Shown piece after piece: positions 43,894 to 53,191 of a stretch of 64,000 nucleotides of DNA (position 1 is the first letter of the stretch; every line of letters begins with the position of its first letter). The notes under the pieces are model-generated. The model made no database searches. It was not told where the DNA came from and worked only from the letters and a program-made list of their open reading frames with translations. A program made the translations under genes and the position numbers. Source of the stretch: Halobacteriovoraceae bacterium (GTDB lineage Bacteria > Bdellovibrionota > Bacteriovoracia > Bacteriovoracales > Bacteriovoracaceae); assembly GCA_020635135.1 (NCBI GenBank), contig JACKAJ010000015.1:1-64000 (forward strand). Direction: 5' to 3'.

Positions 43894-44880
43894 TTACATA
43901 GCGTACTTATGGCGACCTGATCGAATAAAAAGTTTGGTCTTTTCTTTCATTATTTTTGCTAGGTAATCTCGCATTCCCTTTTCATCTCGGGCCAAGAACA
44001 ATTCATTTTCTCGGCAATACTGAACCATCTCTTGAAACATGGTTTGATAGATTCTATCTTTTTCAGGCAATATTTGTTCGCGATTTTTTCTTAAAAAAGC
44101 TGAAGCGGATATTCTACCATTGTTCGCTAGAACTCGTTGCAGATCTTTAGCAAAAAAACACTTCCTGGTAAGACCGCGAGCTCTTTTTCTCTCTATATAA
44201 TAATCACCCAATGTTTTTCCCATCCGCTCAATACAGAGATATTTATCTCTCGACGAGTTTTTAGGCCGTTTTCCTTGAAGGGATTTCATCACCTCATCGA
44301 GGTATTGAAGCTTTTTAAGGGCCCCCCAGTTTTTATATTTTTTTTCCCAACTTCTACGACTGGATCCCAGCCAGACGGCGAAAGTTTCGGCCCAGTCTTC
44401 ATCGGGATGAGCCTGGGCATAGAAATCTTTTATGTGACGGACGTAGTCTTTGCTTTTGGGATTAACTTCATAACTCTCTGGATAGGGTGTTGAAGAAAGC
44501 CCAAAGAGCTGTTGGCGTTTTTTTAACATTCGCAAATGAAAAGCGTTATCGAGAACGTGGCCTAATTCGTGGCGAATCAGCATTGTCAGTTCGCTCGCAC
44601 TTTCTCCTTCGATATCACCCATCATCGAATATTCAAGTTCTATCAATCTTGGGTGAAGGACAAAAAAGGGAATAGCTATTCCCGGTATCCCGTCAGGGGA
44701 AAACCAATCATCCGATATCCAGACATGAGACTTTAAGCGGATCTTTTTCTTGGCCAGTTCTGCATAAACTCGCTTCACTACGCGTTCCACCATAGTGCCT
44801 TTGAGACTCAATCCCAGCTGATTTATGGGGATATCGAGAAGTTCAGAATCAGAATAGTTTTTCCAAAAGGTATTCGCCAT
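43894..44880 (-). CDS. Putative zinc metallopeptidase paired with ATP-grasp ligase
   Basis: About 328 aa. The zinc motif is HELGH (in MLIRHELGHVLDNAF) and the downstream ligand is likely in DEDWAETFAVW. It has no signal peptide. I recall a similar pairing of putative zinc-binding metallopeptidases with ATP-grasp ligases in related bacteria. ATG 44880 is preferred; TATAAT (minus strand, 44895-44890) ends only 9 bp before it, so the leader is very short. The substrate is unknown. Confidence 0.72.
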   Translation of the reverse strand: MANTFWKNYSDSELLDIPINQLGLSLKGTMVERVVKRVYAELAKKKIRLKSHVWISDDWFSPDGIPGIAIPFFVLHPRLIELEYSMMGDIEGESASELTMLIRHELGHVLDNAFHLRMLKKRQQLFGLSSTPYPESYEVNPKSKDYVRHIKDFYAQAHPDEDWAETFAVWLGSSRRSWEKKYKNWGALKKLQYLDEVMKSLQGKRPKNSSRDKYLCIERMGKTLGDYYIERKRARGLTRKCFFAKDLQRVLANNGRISASAFLRKNREQILPEKDRIYQTMFQEMVQYCRENELFLARDEKGMRDYLAKIMKEKTKLFIRSGRHKYAM

Positions 44881-44995
44881 CACTTCTCTATTATAACGAA
44901 AACTAGAAAATGTGAAAAATTTCTTATATTTAGCTCCCAAAAACCTGTAAAAATTATACCGCCTAAGATTGCAGACAAATAAAGAACTTTTTGTA

Positions 44996-45001
44996 TATAA
45001 T
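44996..45001 (+). promoter_or_regulatory. -10 element upstream of icd
   Basis: TATAAT at 44996-45001; no good -35 at normal distance. The message would have a 65-70 base leader before ATG 45076. Confidence 0.4.
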
Positions 45002-45075
45002 GATCGCCTAACTACCTAAAGATAGAGAGAAAAACTTAATTTATTTATGCCCGTTATTTATGTACAGGAGTGAAA

Positions 45076-46299
45076 ATGCAAAAAATTAAAGTGAAAAACC
45101 CAGTCGTTGAACTCGATGGCGATGAGATGACAAGAATCATCTGGAAATTTATCAAAGACCGATTAATCTTCCCCTATTTGGATCTCGATATTAAATATTT
45201 TGATTTAGGTGTTGAACACCGAGATGAAACCAACGACCAAGTCACTGTTGATGCTGCCAATGCCATTAAAGAATACGGTGTTGGAATTAAATGTGCCACA
45301 ATCACTCCCGATGAAGGGCGTGTTGAAGAATTTAAACTCAAAGAAATGTGGCGTTCGCCTAACGGTACTATTCGAAACATCCTCGGAGGGACTGTTTTTA
45401 GAGAGCCCATTATCTGCAAAAACGTTCCAAGACTCGTCCCCAACTGGACAAAGCCCATTTGTATTGGACGACACGCTCACGGCGATCAGTACAAGGCCAC
45501 TGATATTATTGTTGAGGGAAAAGGAAAACTCACCATGACTTTTACTCCTGAAAATGGAGAAGAGAAAACTTGGGAAGTCTATAACTTCAAAGGTCCTGGG
45601 GTGGGAATGAGCATGTACAATACAGATGAAAGTATTGAAGGTTTTGCTCACGCTTGCTTTAATCAAGCATTATCAAAGGGCTGGCCCCTTTATCTTTCGA
45701 CCAAAAATACCATTCTTAAAAAATATGATGGTCGCTTCAAAGATATCTTTGAAGAAATTTACCAAAAAGATTACAAAGCAAAATTTGAAGCCGCCGGTAT
45801 CACTTATGAACATCGCTTGATCGACGACATGGTTGCTTCGGCCCTCAAGTGGCACGGTGAATTTGTATGGGCCTGTAAAAACTATGACGGAGACGTCCAA
45901 TCAGATACAGTAGCTCAAGGTTTTGGGTCCCTTGGTCTAATGACTTCAACACTTTTAACTCCTGATGGAAAAACCATGGAAGCAGAAGCTGCACACGGAA
46001 CGGTCACGCGCCACTACCGTCAGCACCAACAAGGCAAAAAGACCTCAACAAATCCTATTGCATCGATTTTTGCTTGGACCCGAGGCCTCGCTTTTCGCGG
46101 AAAACTCGACGACAACGCTGAATTGATTAAATTTTGCGAGACCCTGGAAGAAGTTTGCATTTCCACAGTGGAATCAGGCAAAATGACTAAAGACCTCGCC
46201 CTTTGTATTCACGGCAAAAATATGAATGAATCTCATTACCTTACCACAGAGGAGTTTTTAGAGGCCCTAGATAAAAATCTTATCGAGCGCCTAGGATAG
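45076..46299 (+). CDS. icd: NADP-dependent isocitrate dehydrogenase, eukaryote-like type
   Basis: Converts isocitrate to 2-oxoglutarate and CO2 with NADPH. About 407 aa. The N-terminus (VVELDGDEMTRIIW) and RSPNGTIRNILGGTVFREP, IGRHAHGDQY, ITYEHRLIDDMVA and TVTRHYRQHQQGKKTSTNP are those of the subfamily typical of eukaryotic cytosolic/mitochondrial NADP-IDH, not E. coli Icd. AGGAG gives ATG 45076; GTG 45070 overlaps the site. With aceA/aceB close by, the isocitrate branch point is encoded within 8 kb. Confidence 0.95.
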   Translation: MQKIKVKNPVVELDGDEMTRIIWKFIKDRLIFPYLDLDIKYFDLGVEHRDETNDQVTVDAANAIKEYGVGIKCATITPDEGRVEEFKLKEMWRSPNGTIRNILGGTVFREPIICKNVPRLVPNWTKPICIGRHAHGDQYKATDIIVEGKGKLTMTFTPENGEEKTWEVYNFKGPGVGMSMYNTDESIEGFAHACFNQALSKGWPLYLSTKNTILKKYDGRFKDIFEEIYQKDYKAKFEAAGITYEHRLIDDMVASALKWHGEFVWACKNYDGDVQSDTVAQGFGSLGLMTSTLLTPDGKTMEAEAAHGTVTRHYRQHQQGKKTSTNPIASIFAWTRGLAFRGKLDDNAELIKFCETLEEVCISTVESGKMTKDLALCIHGKNMNESHYLTTEEFLEALDKNLIERLG

Positions 46300-46301
46300 C
46301 G

Positions 46302-47405
46302 ATGGAAAAGTTTTCGGTCATACTGGTTCCAGGGAATAATAAAAAGACAAAGACATTTCATATACCCATGTCTTTGGCCAAATCCATTTCAGTGATTATT
46401 GCCCTGATTGTGACCGTGGTGGGAATTCTCTTTTTTGATTACTTTAAATTGGTCAATAGTGTTTACTTAAGTAAACAATTAAAAATTGAAAACCAACAAC
46501 TCAAAGAACAAGTCCAAATTTTTCAAATGAAAATCAACAGCCTCACTGATGATTTTGAGAGAATCCACACCTTTGAGAAAAAACTTCGAATCCTCACCGG
46601 ACTCGACAAGGAATCGCTTACCAAGCCCTACTTCGAAGAGGACATAAAAAAAAAAGAAGTGAATGAGAAAGATCTCGATGGGGAAACTTCATCATACTTC
46701 TTTGAAAACCATGAAAACATGGTGAAAAATAAGTTTCTCAACAAGCTTGAACTGCAAAACTACGAGTCCAACGAATCCTACGTCAATCTCAAAAATCTCT
46801 ATCGCCAAAAAATGGTTTCTGAATATGGAATTAATGAGCAGTATGAAGATAAAACTTTTTTGCTCCCTGGTGGATCAGAAATTCAAAAACTATCCGAATC
46901 ATTCGCTGTCTTTGACTATAAATACGACAAGCTCAGAAATTTTAGTGTGGATTTGGAAAAAGATCTTAACCAGCTCGATCAATTCTTACTTGATCGCCAA
47001 TCACTGCTTAACTCCACCCCCATTCTCTTTCCTGCAAGCGGGTGGATCACCAGTTTTTACGGCTTAAGAAAAAGCCCTTATTCTGGAAGAATTAAAATGC
47101 ACGAGGGAATCGATATCGGGGCTCCTTTCGGATCAAACATCGTGGCCCCTGCCGATGGTATTGTTGTCTTTGCAGGAATTAAACCCGGGTTTGGAAAGCA
47201 CGTGCAAATCGATCACGGTTACGGGATTGAAACTGTTTTCGCTCACTCGCAAAAACTTTTTGTAAAAAGAGGGATAAAAATAAAGCGCGGTGATCTCATC
47301 GCTAGTGTTGGAAGTACCGGTCACTCAACTGGACCTCACTTACACTATGAAATTAGAATTAACGGGGTTTCAGTAGATCCCTATTATTTTCTCTTAGAGT
47401 ATTAA
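46302..47405 (+). CDS. Membrane-anchored M23 (LytM) peptidase
   Basis: A 367-aa protein: an N-terminal membrane helix (residues ~26-50), a coiled coil (~55-110), then a LytM domain at ~240-367. The zinc-site residues are present: H267 and D271 (MHEGIDIG) and the HxH pair H346/H348 (GPHLHYEI). It could therefore be an active peptidoglycan endopeptidase in the periplasm. The gene starts 2 bp after icd and ends 14 bp before secA. Confidence 0.88.
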   Translation: MEKFSVILVPGNNKKTKTFHIPMSLAKSISVIIALIVTVVGILFFDYFKLVNSVYLSKQLKIENQQLKEQVQIFQMKINSLTDDFERIHTFEKKLRILTGLDKESLTKPYFEEDIKKKEVNEKDLDGETSSYFFENHENMVKNKFLNKLELQNYESNESYVNLKNLYRQKMVSEYGINEQYEDKTFLLPGGSEIQKLSESFAVFDYKYDKLRNFSVDLEKDLNQLDQFLLDRQSLLNSTPILFPASGWITSFYGLRKSPYSGRIKMHEGIDIGAPFGSNIVAPADGIVVFAGIKPGFGKHVQIDHGYGIETVFAHSQKLFVKRGIKIKRGDLIASVGSTGHSTGPHLHYEIRINGVSVDPYYFLLEY

Positions 47406-47419
47406 AAAAGGTTAACTAT

Positions 47420-49975
47420 ATGATAGGAATGCTTAAAAAAATTGTCGGGACAAAACAAGATCGAGATCTTAAAGGTCTTATTCCCCTTGTGAACAAAATT
47501 AACTCACTTGAAGAAAAGATGAAACAATGTGCAGATGGGGATCTCAAAGCCTATACCGATCAATTAAAAAAGCGAATTGCCGATGGTGAAAGTCTTGATT
47601 CTATTCTTCCTGAAGCCTTTGCCGTCGTTCGAGAAGCTTCAACAAGAGTTTTAAAAATGCGTCCCTACGATGTGCAACTCATGGGAGCGATTGTTCTTCA
47701 CCAAGGAAAAATCGCCGAGATGAAAACCGGGGAAGGGAAAACACTCACTGCCGTTTTAGCACTCTATCTCAATGGTCTTTCAGGAAAAGGCTGCCACTTA
47801 GTCACTGTTAACGATTACCTTGCCAGCCGGGATGCCCGCGAAATGGGAGAACTCCTCGAATGGCTTGGCTTAAGTGTGGGCTGCATCGTTCACGATATGG
47901 ACGACGAAGAGAGAAAAGTTGCTTACAATAGTGATGTCACCTACGGGACTAATAACGAATTTGCTTTCGATTATCTCCGAGACAATATGAAATTTGATCT
48001 CAATCACTATGTACAAAGAGAACTGAATTTTTGCATCGTGGATGAGGTGGACTCTATTCTCATCGACGAAGCGAGAACTCCACTACTCATCTCTGGCCCA
48101 AGTGAAGGCGATGTGGGGCTTTATTATCAAATCAATAAGGTCATCCCCATGCTCACCAAAGAAACCCACTTTACCGTGGATGAAAAAAGCCATTCGGCCA
48201 TTCTCACTGAAGAAGGGATCATTCGCGTTCAAGAAATTCTTCAAATTGAAAACCTCTACGATCCAAAATACATAGAAATCCTCCACCACGTTAACCAAGC
48301 TTTGAAGGCCCACACCCTTTTTGTTATTGATGTAAATTATGTGGTGAGAGATGGAAGAGTTATTATTGTCGATGAATTCACAGGAAGACTTAAAGAGGGA
48401 TCGCGTTGGTCAGATGGACTTCACCAAGCAGTGGAGGCCAAAGAAGGCGTCAAAATAAAAAAAGAAAACCAAACACTCGCTTCGATCACCTTTCAAAATT
48501 ACTTTAAACTCTACAATAAACTCTCCGGGATGACCGGAACCGCTGATACCGAAGCTGAAGAATTTAGCAAAATATATGATCTAGATGTCGTCGTTATCCC
48601 CACCAATGAACCCATGATTCGCGACGATCAGCCTGATGTCATTTATGCCACTAAAGATGCTAAATACAAGTCTGTTGCTCAAACAATCAAAGAAGCTCAC
48701 GCTAAAGGGCAACCAGTTCTCGTCGGGACAATTTCCATTGAAAGTTCTGAAATCCTCTCAGGTTATCTCGATAAAATGAAAGTTCCTCACGAAGTCTTAA
48801 ATGCTAAACAACACGAAAGAGAAGCAGACATTGTTAAACAGGCTGGTGCCAAAGGATCTGTCACAATCGCCACCAACATGGCCGGTCGGGGAACGGATAT
48901 TAAACTCACTGCTGAAACGAAAGAAACTGGAGGTCTTTTTATTGTTGGAACAGAAAGACATGAATCGAGACGTATCGATAACCAACTCCGAGGGCGATCT
49001 GGTCGTCAGGGAGATCCAGGGCGTTCTAAATTTTTTCTCTCGCTCGAAGATGATCTCATGAGAATTTTTGGATCCGATAAAATTAAAAACATCATGACTC
49101 GTTTAGGGATGAAAGAAAATGAACCCATCGAGCACAAAATGATCAGTAATGCTATCGCCAAGGCTCAAAAAAGAGTTGAGATGCATAACTTTGATATTCG
49201 TAAGCACTTGCTCGATTACGACAACGTCATGAACGAACAGCGCCAGGTAATCTATAAGCTCAGACGAGAAATTTTAGGAGACGATGGCAATAAGGATCTC
49301 GTTAATCAATTTATTGAAGATATGAGTTTCTTTTTGGCCGACCAATATGTGCCCACCAAAAAAACTCCTCTTATTGACTGGGACTGGGAAGATATCTCTC
49401 AAGGATTTAAATCGGTCTTTCACTATGAATACGCTTTCAATGCCGATGAATGCATGGATAAGTTTTCCTCTGATCTTGGAAGTTATTTTTTAGAAAAAGC
49501 GAATAAATTTATCATCCAAAAATTTGAAAAGTACGAAGAGGAACAAGTCAAACTCACTATCCGAGAAGTTCTCCTTTCAACATTTGATTCTCACTGGAAA
49601 GATCACTTGCTCGCGATGGATCACCTCAAAGAAGGGATCGGACTGCGCTCTTATGGCCAAAAAGATCCACTCATCGAATACAAACGTGAAGCTTTTGCAC
49701 TCTTTGAGCGCATGAAAGAAGAGATCAAACGCTCTATTGTTGAAACGATCTTTAGCATTCGCCTCTACACCAGAGAAGAAGTTGAAGAAATGAAACGCCA
49801 GCAAGAAGCTGAACTCAAGGCCAAGTTAGAACACAGTCGCCAATTGGCCGAGGCTCAAAAAAGAGCTGAAGAAGGTAAGAAAACTCCCTATAAAAGAAAT
49901 GAAAATAAAGTGGGGAGAAATGATCCTTGTCCGTGCGGTTCAGGAAAAAAATACAAACACTGTCATGGGGCATAA
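47420..49975 (+). CDS. secA: Preprotein translocase ATPase SecA
   Basis: Drives Sec export through SecYEG. The 851-aa protein has Walker A [28 protein letters not shown]-like sequence ([17 protein letters not shown]), the NMAGRGTDI and [11 protein letters not shown] motifs, and a C-terminal SEC-C zinc tail ([14 protein letters not shown]). ATG 47429 is an alternative start. It is probably co-transcribed with icd and the M23 gene. Confidence 0.97.
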   Translation: [851 protein letters not shown]

Positions 49976-49980
49976 AGAAA

Positions 49981-50010
49981 ATGAGCGAGATGAAAAATTA
50001 TCTCGCTCAT
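49981..50010. terminator. Terminator between secA and the convergent gene
   Basis: ATGAGCGAGAT (49981-49991) pairs perfectly with 50000-50010, with an 8-base loop. A-rich sequence before and T-containing sequence after allow use in both directions. Confidence 0.65.
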
Positions 50011-50025
50011 TTAAAAACTATAAAA

Positions 50026-50448
50026 CTAATCGACCAAAGTCATTGTACAAGCTAAATCGCTATCAACTGTCGGTTGCTCATTTTCAGAATCTATATCGCC
50101 ATAAACAAGGGTTCCATCCACGGCAATTGTTTTTTCAGTCAATGGACTAGGATTGGAGAGAGAAAGTCTTGAAGCTCTAGTCTCGTCTTCACTAATAGCA
50201 TAAAGTTCGATAATAGCATCTTCTACTTCCATCATTTCTGGGTCATCTTCAAGATGATTAATATAATCAGTAACAACTTCTTCGCCATCTTTCACATAAG
50301 TCAGTGTACTTAAATCTTCCCCAACAACGTCATAAATCATTTCAACTTCTTGACCAGAAGGGTGAGAACAAGAAACTTCCATCGTTTTTGCAAAAAGGTT
50401 TGAATTTAAGGCCATAAAAAAGAATAAAACACTCAACTTTTTAGTCAT
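50026..50448 (-). CDS. Small exported protein, Cys-start/Cys-end type
   Basis: About 140 aa with a signal peptide to LFA-21. The mature protein starts KTMEVSCSHPSG and ends DLACTMTLVD; it is very acidic. GGAGG fixes ATG 50448. No family was recognised. Confidence 0.6.
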   Translation of the reverse strand: MTKKLSVLFFFMALNSNLFAKTMEVSCSHPSGQEVEMIYDVVGEDLSTLTYVKDGEEVVTDYINHLEDDPEMMEVEDAIIELYAISEDETRASRLSLSNPSPLTEKTIAVDGTLVYGDIDSENEQPTVDSDLACTMTLVD

Positions 50449-50575
50449 GTCTGTACCTCCAAGGTTATTAAGGAAGTTTTTGTATCTCAATCGCATAAAT
50501 AATTCAAGTTTATTAAGAAAGTTAAGTCCCTAATAATACTAAAATTCCTCATAATTGATCCCTAGCAATTTATGG

Positions 50576-50588
50576 TATACTAACGCTA
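50576..50588 (+). promoter_or_regulatory. -10 element adjacent to a start codon
   Basis: TATACT at 50576-50581 with TTGATC at 50555-50560 (15-bp spacer). The ATG begins at 50588, where transcription should start, so the message is probably leaderless. Confidence 0.45.
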
Positions 50589-51988
50589 TGAATGATAATG
50601 AAAATGGTGATAAAAAAAACAAAGAAGACATCACAAAAATTCATGATCTCGAAAGTTTTGATCACAGTGGTAGTGAATTCGACGGCGAACAAATTGATGA
50701 GTTGTTTGAAAAAACTCTCACTGATTACAAAATAGATGTGGACGTTCTCAACATGGCCGAAGATGTCTTAAGTGAAGACTTTGACATCTCAGCACTCGAT
50801 GAAGATCTTTCAGTGATGAGCTTAGAAAAAGATCCAGAAGGTTCTGAAATTGATGAAGTTTTTGACGACGCGAAAATAGAAGAGACTATGCACGGGATTA
50901 ACCCTGATGACATTCCTGTTGATCTCGACGATGAACTTCCTTCCTTTGAAAAGACAAGTGAAAATGATCTCGAAGAATTACAATTTCAAGATATTTCCGA
51001 ACTCCATAATGATGAAGATTCAGAAGCTGGCTTTATTGAACTCGTGGATGAAATAGATGAATCTCCCCTCGATGACAATTTAGAAAATGAATTGACTTCA
51101 ATCAATGAAATCTCTAATTTTAATAATATTGAATTATTGCCGACTTCCATCCAAGAAGAAACTCCTCGAGATCGCGACTTTGAAACAGTCGAATCCCTTA
51201 AAAAAGATCCCGATATTGGCAGGGAATCAACTTATGACGTCGAACAATTAAAAAGTGACCTCGAAAAAGAAATTTCAGTTCATACTCCAAAACATGTGGA
51301 ATTTGAAAACACTCCGAGTGTTTCATTAAAAATATCTCATATCTATGGGTCATCAACCCAAAAAGAAGTCATGCGTATTCTTAGAGAATTTTTAACCATT
51401 GAAGAAGACGAGGAAAATATTTGGCTTCGGGCCTTGGAGCGAGGCCAAGTTCTCATTCCACGAATCAGTGAGTATGTTAGCATTTGTATCGCCCACAAAT
51501 TAAGAAAATACCCTCTAGAATTTGCCATGGGCTTAAGCGAAGAAATATTCCAATCTGACGTGGAAGAATTTCAAAAAGGACCCGTCAACAGCGAAACCAT
51601 GAAGCTCAACAAAACATTTAGCTACGAAAAAACTAAAAGTAAAACGAAGTTTGATGATATTATTATCACCACCACACCTCAAATTGAAAATGGTCACATT
51701 ATCAATTATATCGGCTTAGCTTTTGAAGAAAAAACGGTCAATATCGCCGATTATCACTCCAACGTTATTGAAATTGAGACCTCTGAAGGTGAAACCTCAG
51801 GTGTTGAGAAATTTGGTTTCAAAGAAATTTATCGCGAGCTCAGTGAAAAACTCAAGCACCACGCATTTAACCGCGGTGGTAACGGTGTGATCAATATTCA
51901 ATTTCAGAACATCCCTATACCTAATAAAGAAAATTATTACAAAATAAGTTGCAGCGGAACAATCGTTGAGGCCGAATTTTCAAAATGA
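50588..51988 (+). CDS. Acidic low-complexity protein with YbjQ-like C-terminal domain
   Basis: About 466 aa. Residues 1-~250 are acidic and low in complexity, with repeated DD/DE-L-P/S patterns, probably disordered. Residues ~355-466 (DIIITTTPQIENGHIINYIGLAF, FKEIYRELSEKLKHHA, GNGVINIQFQ, KISCSGTIVEAEF) resemble the YbjQ/UPF0145 heavy-metal-binding-like fold. A middle segment is rich in helices. No Shine-Dalgarno precedes the ATG. Its role is unknown. Confidence 0.65.
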   Translation: MNDNENGDKKNKEDITKIHDLESFDHSGSEFDGEQIDELFEKTLTDYKIDVDVLNMAEDVLSEDFDISALDEDLSVMSLEKDPEGSEIDEVFDDAKIEETMHGINPDDIPVDLDDELPSFEKTSENDLEELQFQDISELHNDEDSEAGFIELVDEIDESPLDDNLENELTSINEISNFNNIELLPTSIQEETPRDRDFETVESLKKDPDIGRESTYDVEQLKSDLEKEISVHTPKHVEFENTPSVSLKISHIYGSSTQKEVMRILREFLTIEEDEENIWLRALERGQVLIPRISEYVSICIAHKLRKYPLEFAMGLSEEIFQSDVEEFQKGPVNSETMKLNKTFSYEKTKSKTKFDDIIITTTPQIENGHIINYIGLAFEEKTVNIADYHSNVIEIETSEGETSGVEKFGFKEIYRELSEKLKHHAFNRGGNGVINIQFQNIPIPNKENYYKISCSGTIVEAEFSK

Positions 51989-52001
51989 ATGAGCTAGAGC
52001 G

Positions 52002-53183
52002 ATGAGTTCAAATCACTACAAATATGTCGTCATTGGTGGAGGAATCAACGGAATTGGCATCACCCGAGACCTGGCCCTTCACGAACAGCAAACTCTCATC
52101 ATCGACAAAGGATCTTGGGCCACTCAAACTAGCTCACGCAGCTCGAAAATGCTCCATGGCGGCATTCGCTATCTAGAACATTTGGATTTTAGTCTCATCA
52201 AAGAAGCATTAAGTGAAAAAAATATTTGGCTTAAACTTTGTCCCGATTTTTGCCACGAAGAGAAATTTTTTATACCTGTTTACAAAAATTCCGCTCACAG
52301 AATGTTGGAACTACAAATAGGTTTAAAAATTTACGATGCCCTTTCTAAATTTAAAAATAAAGCTTCGCACCGTCACAGTGTTCAAGAAACTCTTAAATTT
52401 TTTCCTAAGCTCAACTCTGAAAATCTTTTGGGATCTGTTTCTTATTACGACGCTATTGTCGACGATGAGGCGTTGGCAAAGGCCTGTCTCTATGATGCGG
52501 TTAGAACCCCTTATGCTACCGCGTGGAAAAATTCTGAACTCATTTCAGCAAGCCAAAACAAATATGGGTACTCGTTAATTGTTCTAAAAGAGGGAAAAGA
52601 GATCAGCGTTCAATGCCAGTATCTCATCTTTGCCACTGGTCCTTTTACTGATCAAGTTTTAAAGAAATTAAAAATTCCATGGACACCTCACATTGTTCTC
52701 TCTAAAGGCTCTCACATTCACATAAAAAAAGAATGTTTTCCGCTAGAACATGCTCTTGTCATTCAAGAAAAAAATCGCATTATTTTTCTCATTCCCAACA
52801 AGCACTACCACTTACTGGGAACAACAGAGATTGCTCTGCCTCCAAACTCTGAAATCTATAATATCGAGATAATCCCAGAGGAAATCGAATACTTGAAAAA
52901 AGCGTTTTACCAATACTTCTCTCAATATAAAATAACGGACAACGATATCGTTCGTTATCAGGCTGGAGTCAGACCACTCGTGAGTTTAAAAAACTCAGAG
53001 GACTCTCCGGGGGAGCTGAGCCGCTTTCACCATGTTTTTTCTCCACTCGAAAATTGTTACGTCTTGATTGGTGGGAAATACACCACATTTAGAAAAATGG
53101 CCTCAGATTTGGTTTCTACCATTTTTTCGAAAGAAGGGATTTCTTATAATCCCAATAAAACTCTTCAAAAACTTGAAATCTAG
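52002..53183 (+). CDS. GlpD-like FAD-dependent oxidoreductase lacking the C-terminal domain
   Basis: A 393-aa protein. The FAD site VVIGGGINGIGITRDLAL, SSRSSKMLHGGIRYLE and YYDAIVDDEALAKACLYDAV are those of aerobic glycerol-3-phosphate dehydrogenase. The last part has GVRPLV and IGGKYTTFRKMA, the end of the DAO domain. Typical GlpD is about 500 aa; the cap domain after this point is absent. It may still oxidise glycerol-3-phosphate, or a different substrate. Starts 13 bp after the previous stop. Confidence 0.8.
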   Translation: MSSNHYKYVVIGGGINGIGITRDLALHEQQTLIIDKGSWATQTSSRSSKMLHGGIRYLEHLDFSLIKEALSEKNIWLKLCPDFCHEEKFFIPVYKNSAHRMLELQIGLKIYDALSKFKNKASHRHSVQETLKFFPKLNSENLLGSVSYYDAIVDDEALAKACLYDAVRTPYATAWKNSELISASQNKYGYSLIVLKEGKEISVQCQYLIFATGPFTDQVLKKLKIPWTPHIVLSKGSHIHIKKECFPLEHALVIQEKNRIIFLIPNKHYHLLGTTEIALPPNSEIYNIEIIPEEIEYLKKAFYQYFSQYKITDNDIVRYQAGVRPLVSLKNSEDSPGELSRFHHVFSPLENCYVLIGGKYTTFRKMASDLVSTIFSKEGISYNPNKTLQKLEI

Positions 53184-53191
53184 GATGTGTC

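Noticed and set aside
45205..45666. 153-codon minus-strand frame inside icd
   Set aside because: It lies fully within a highly conserved gene, has no ribosome site and no recognisable motif; it mirrors icd codon use.
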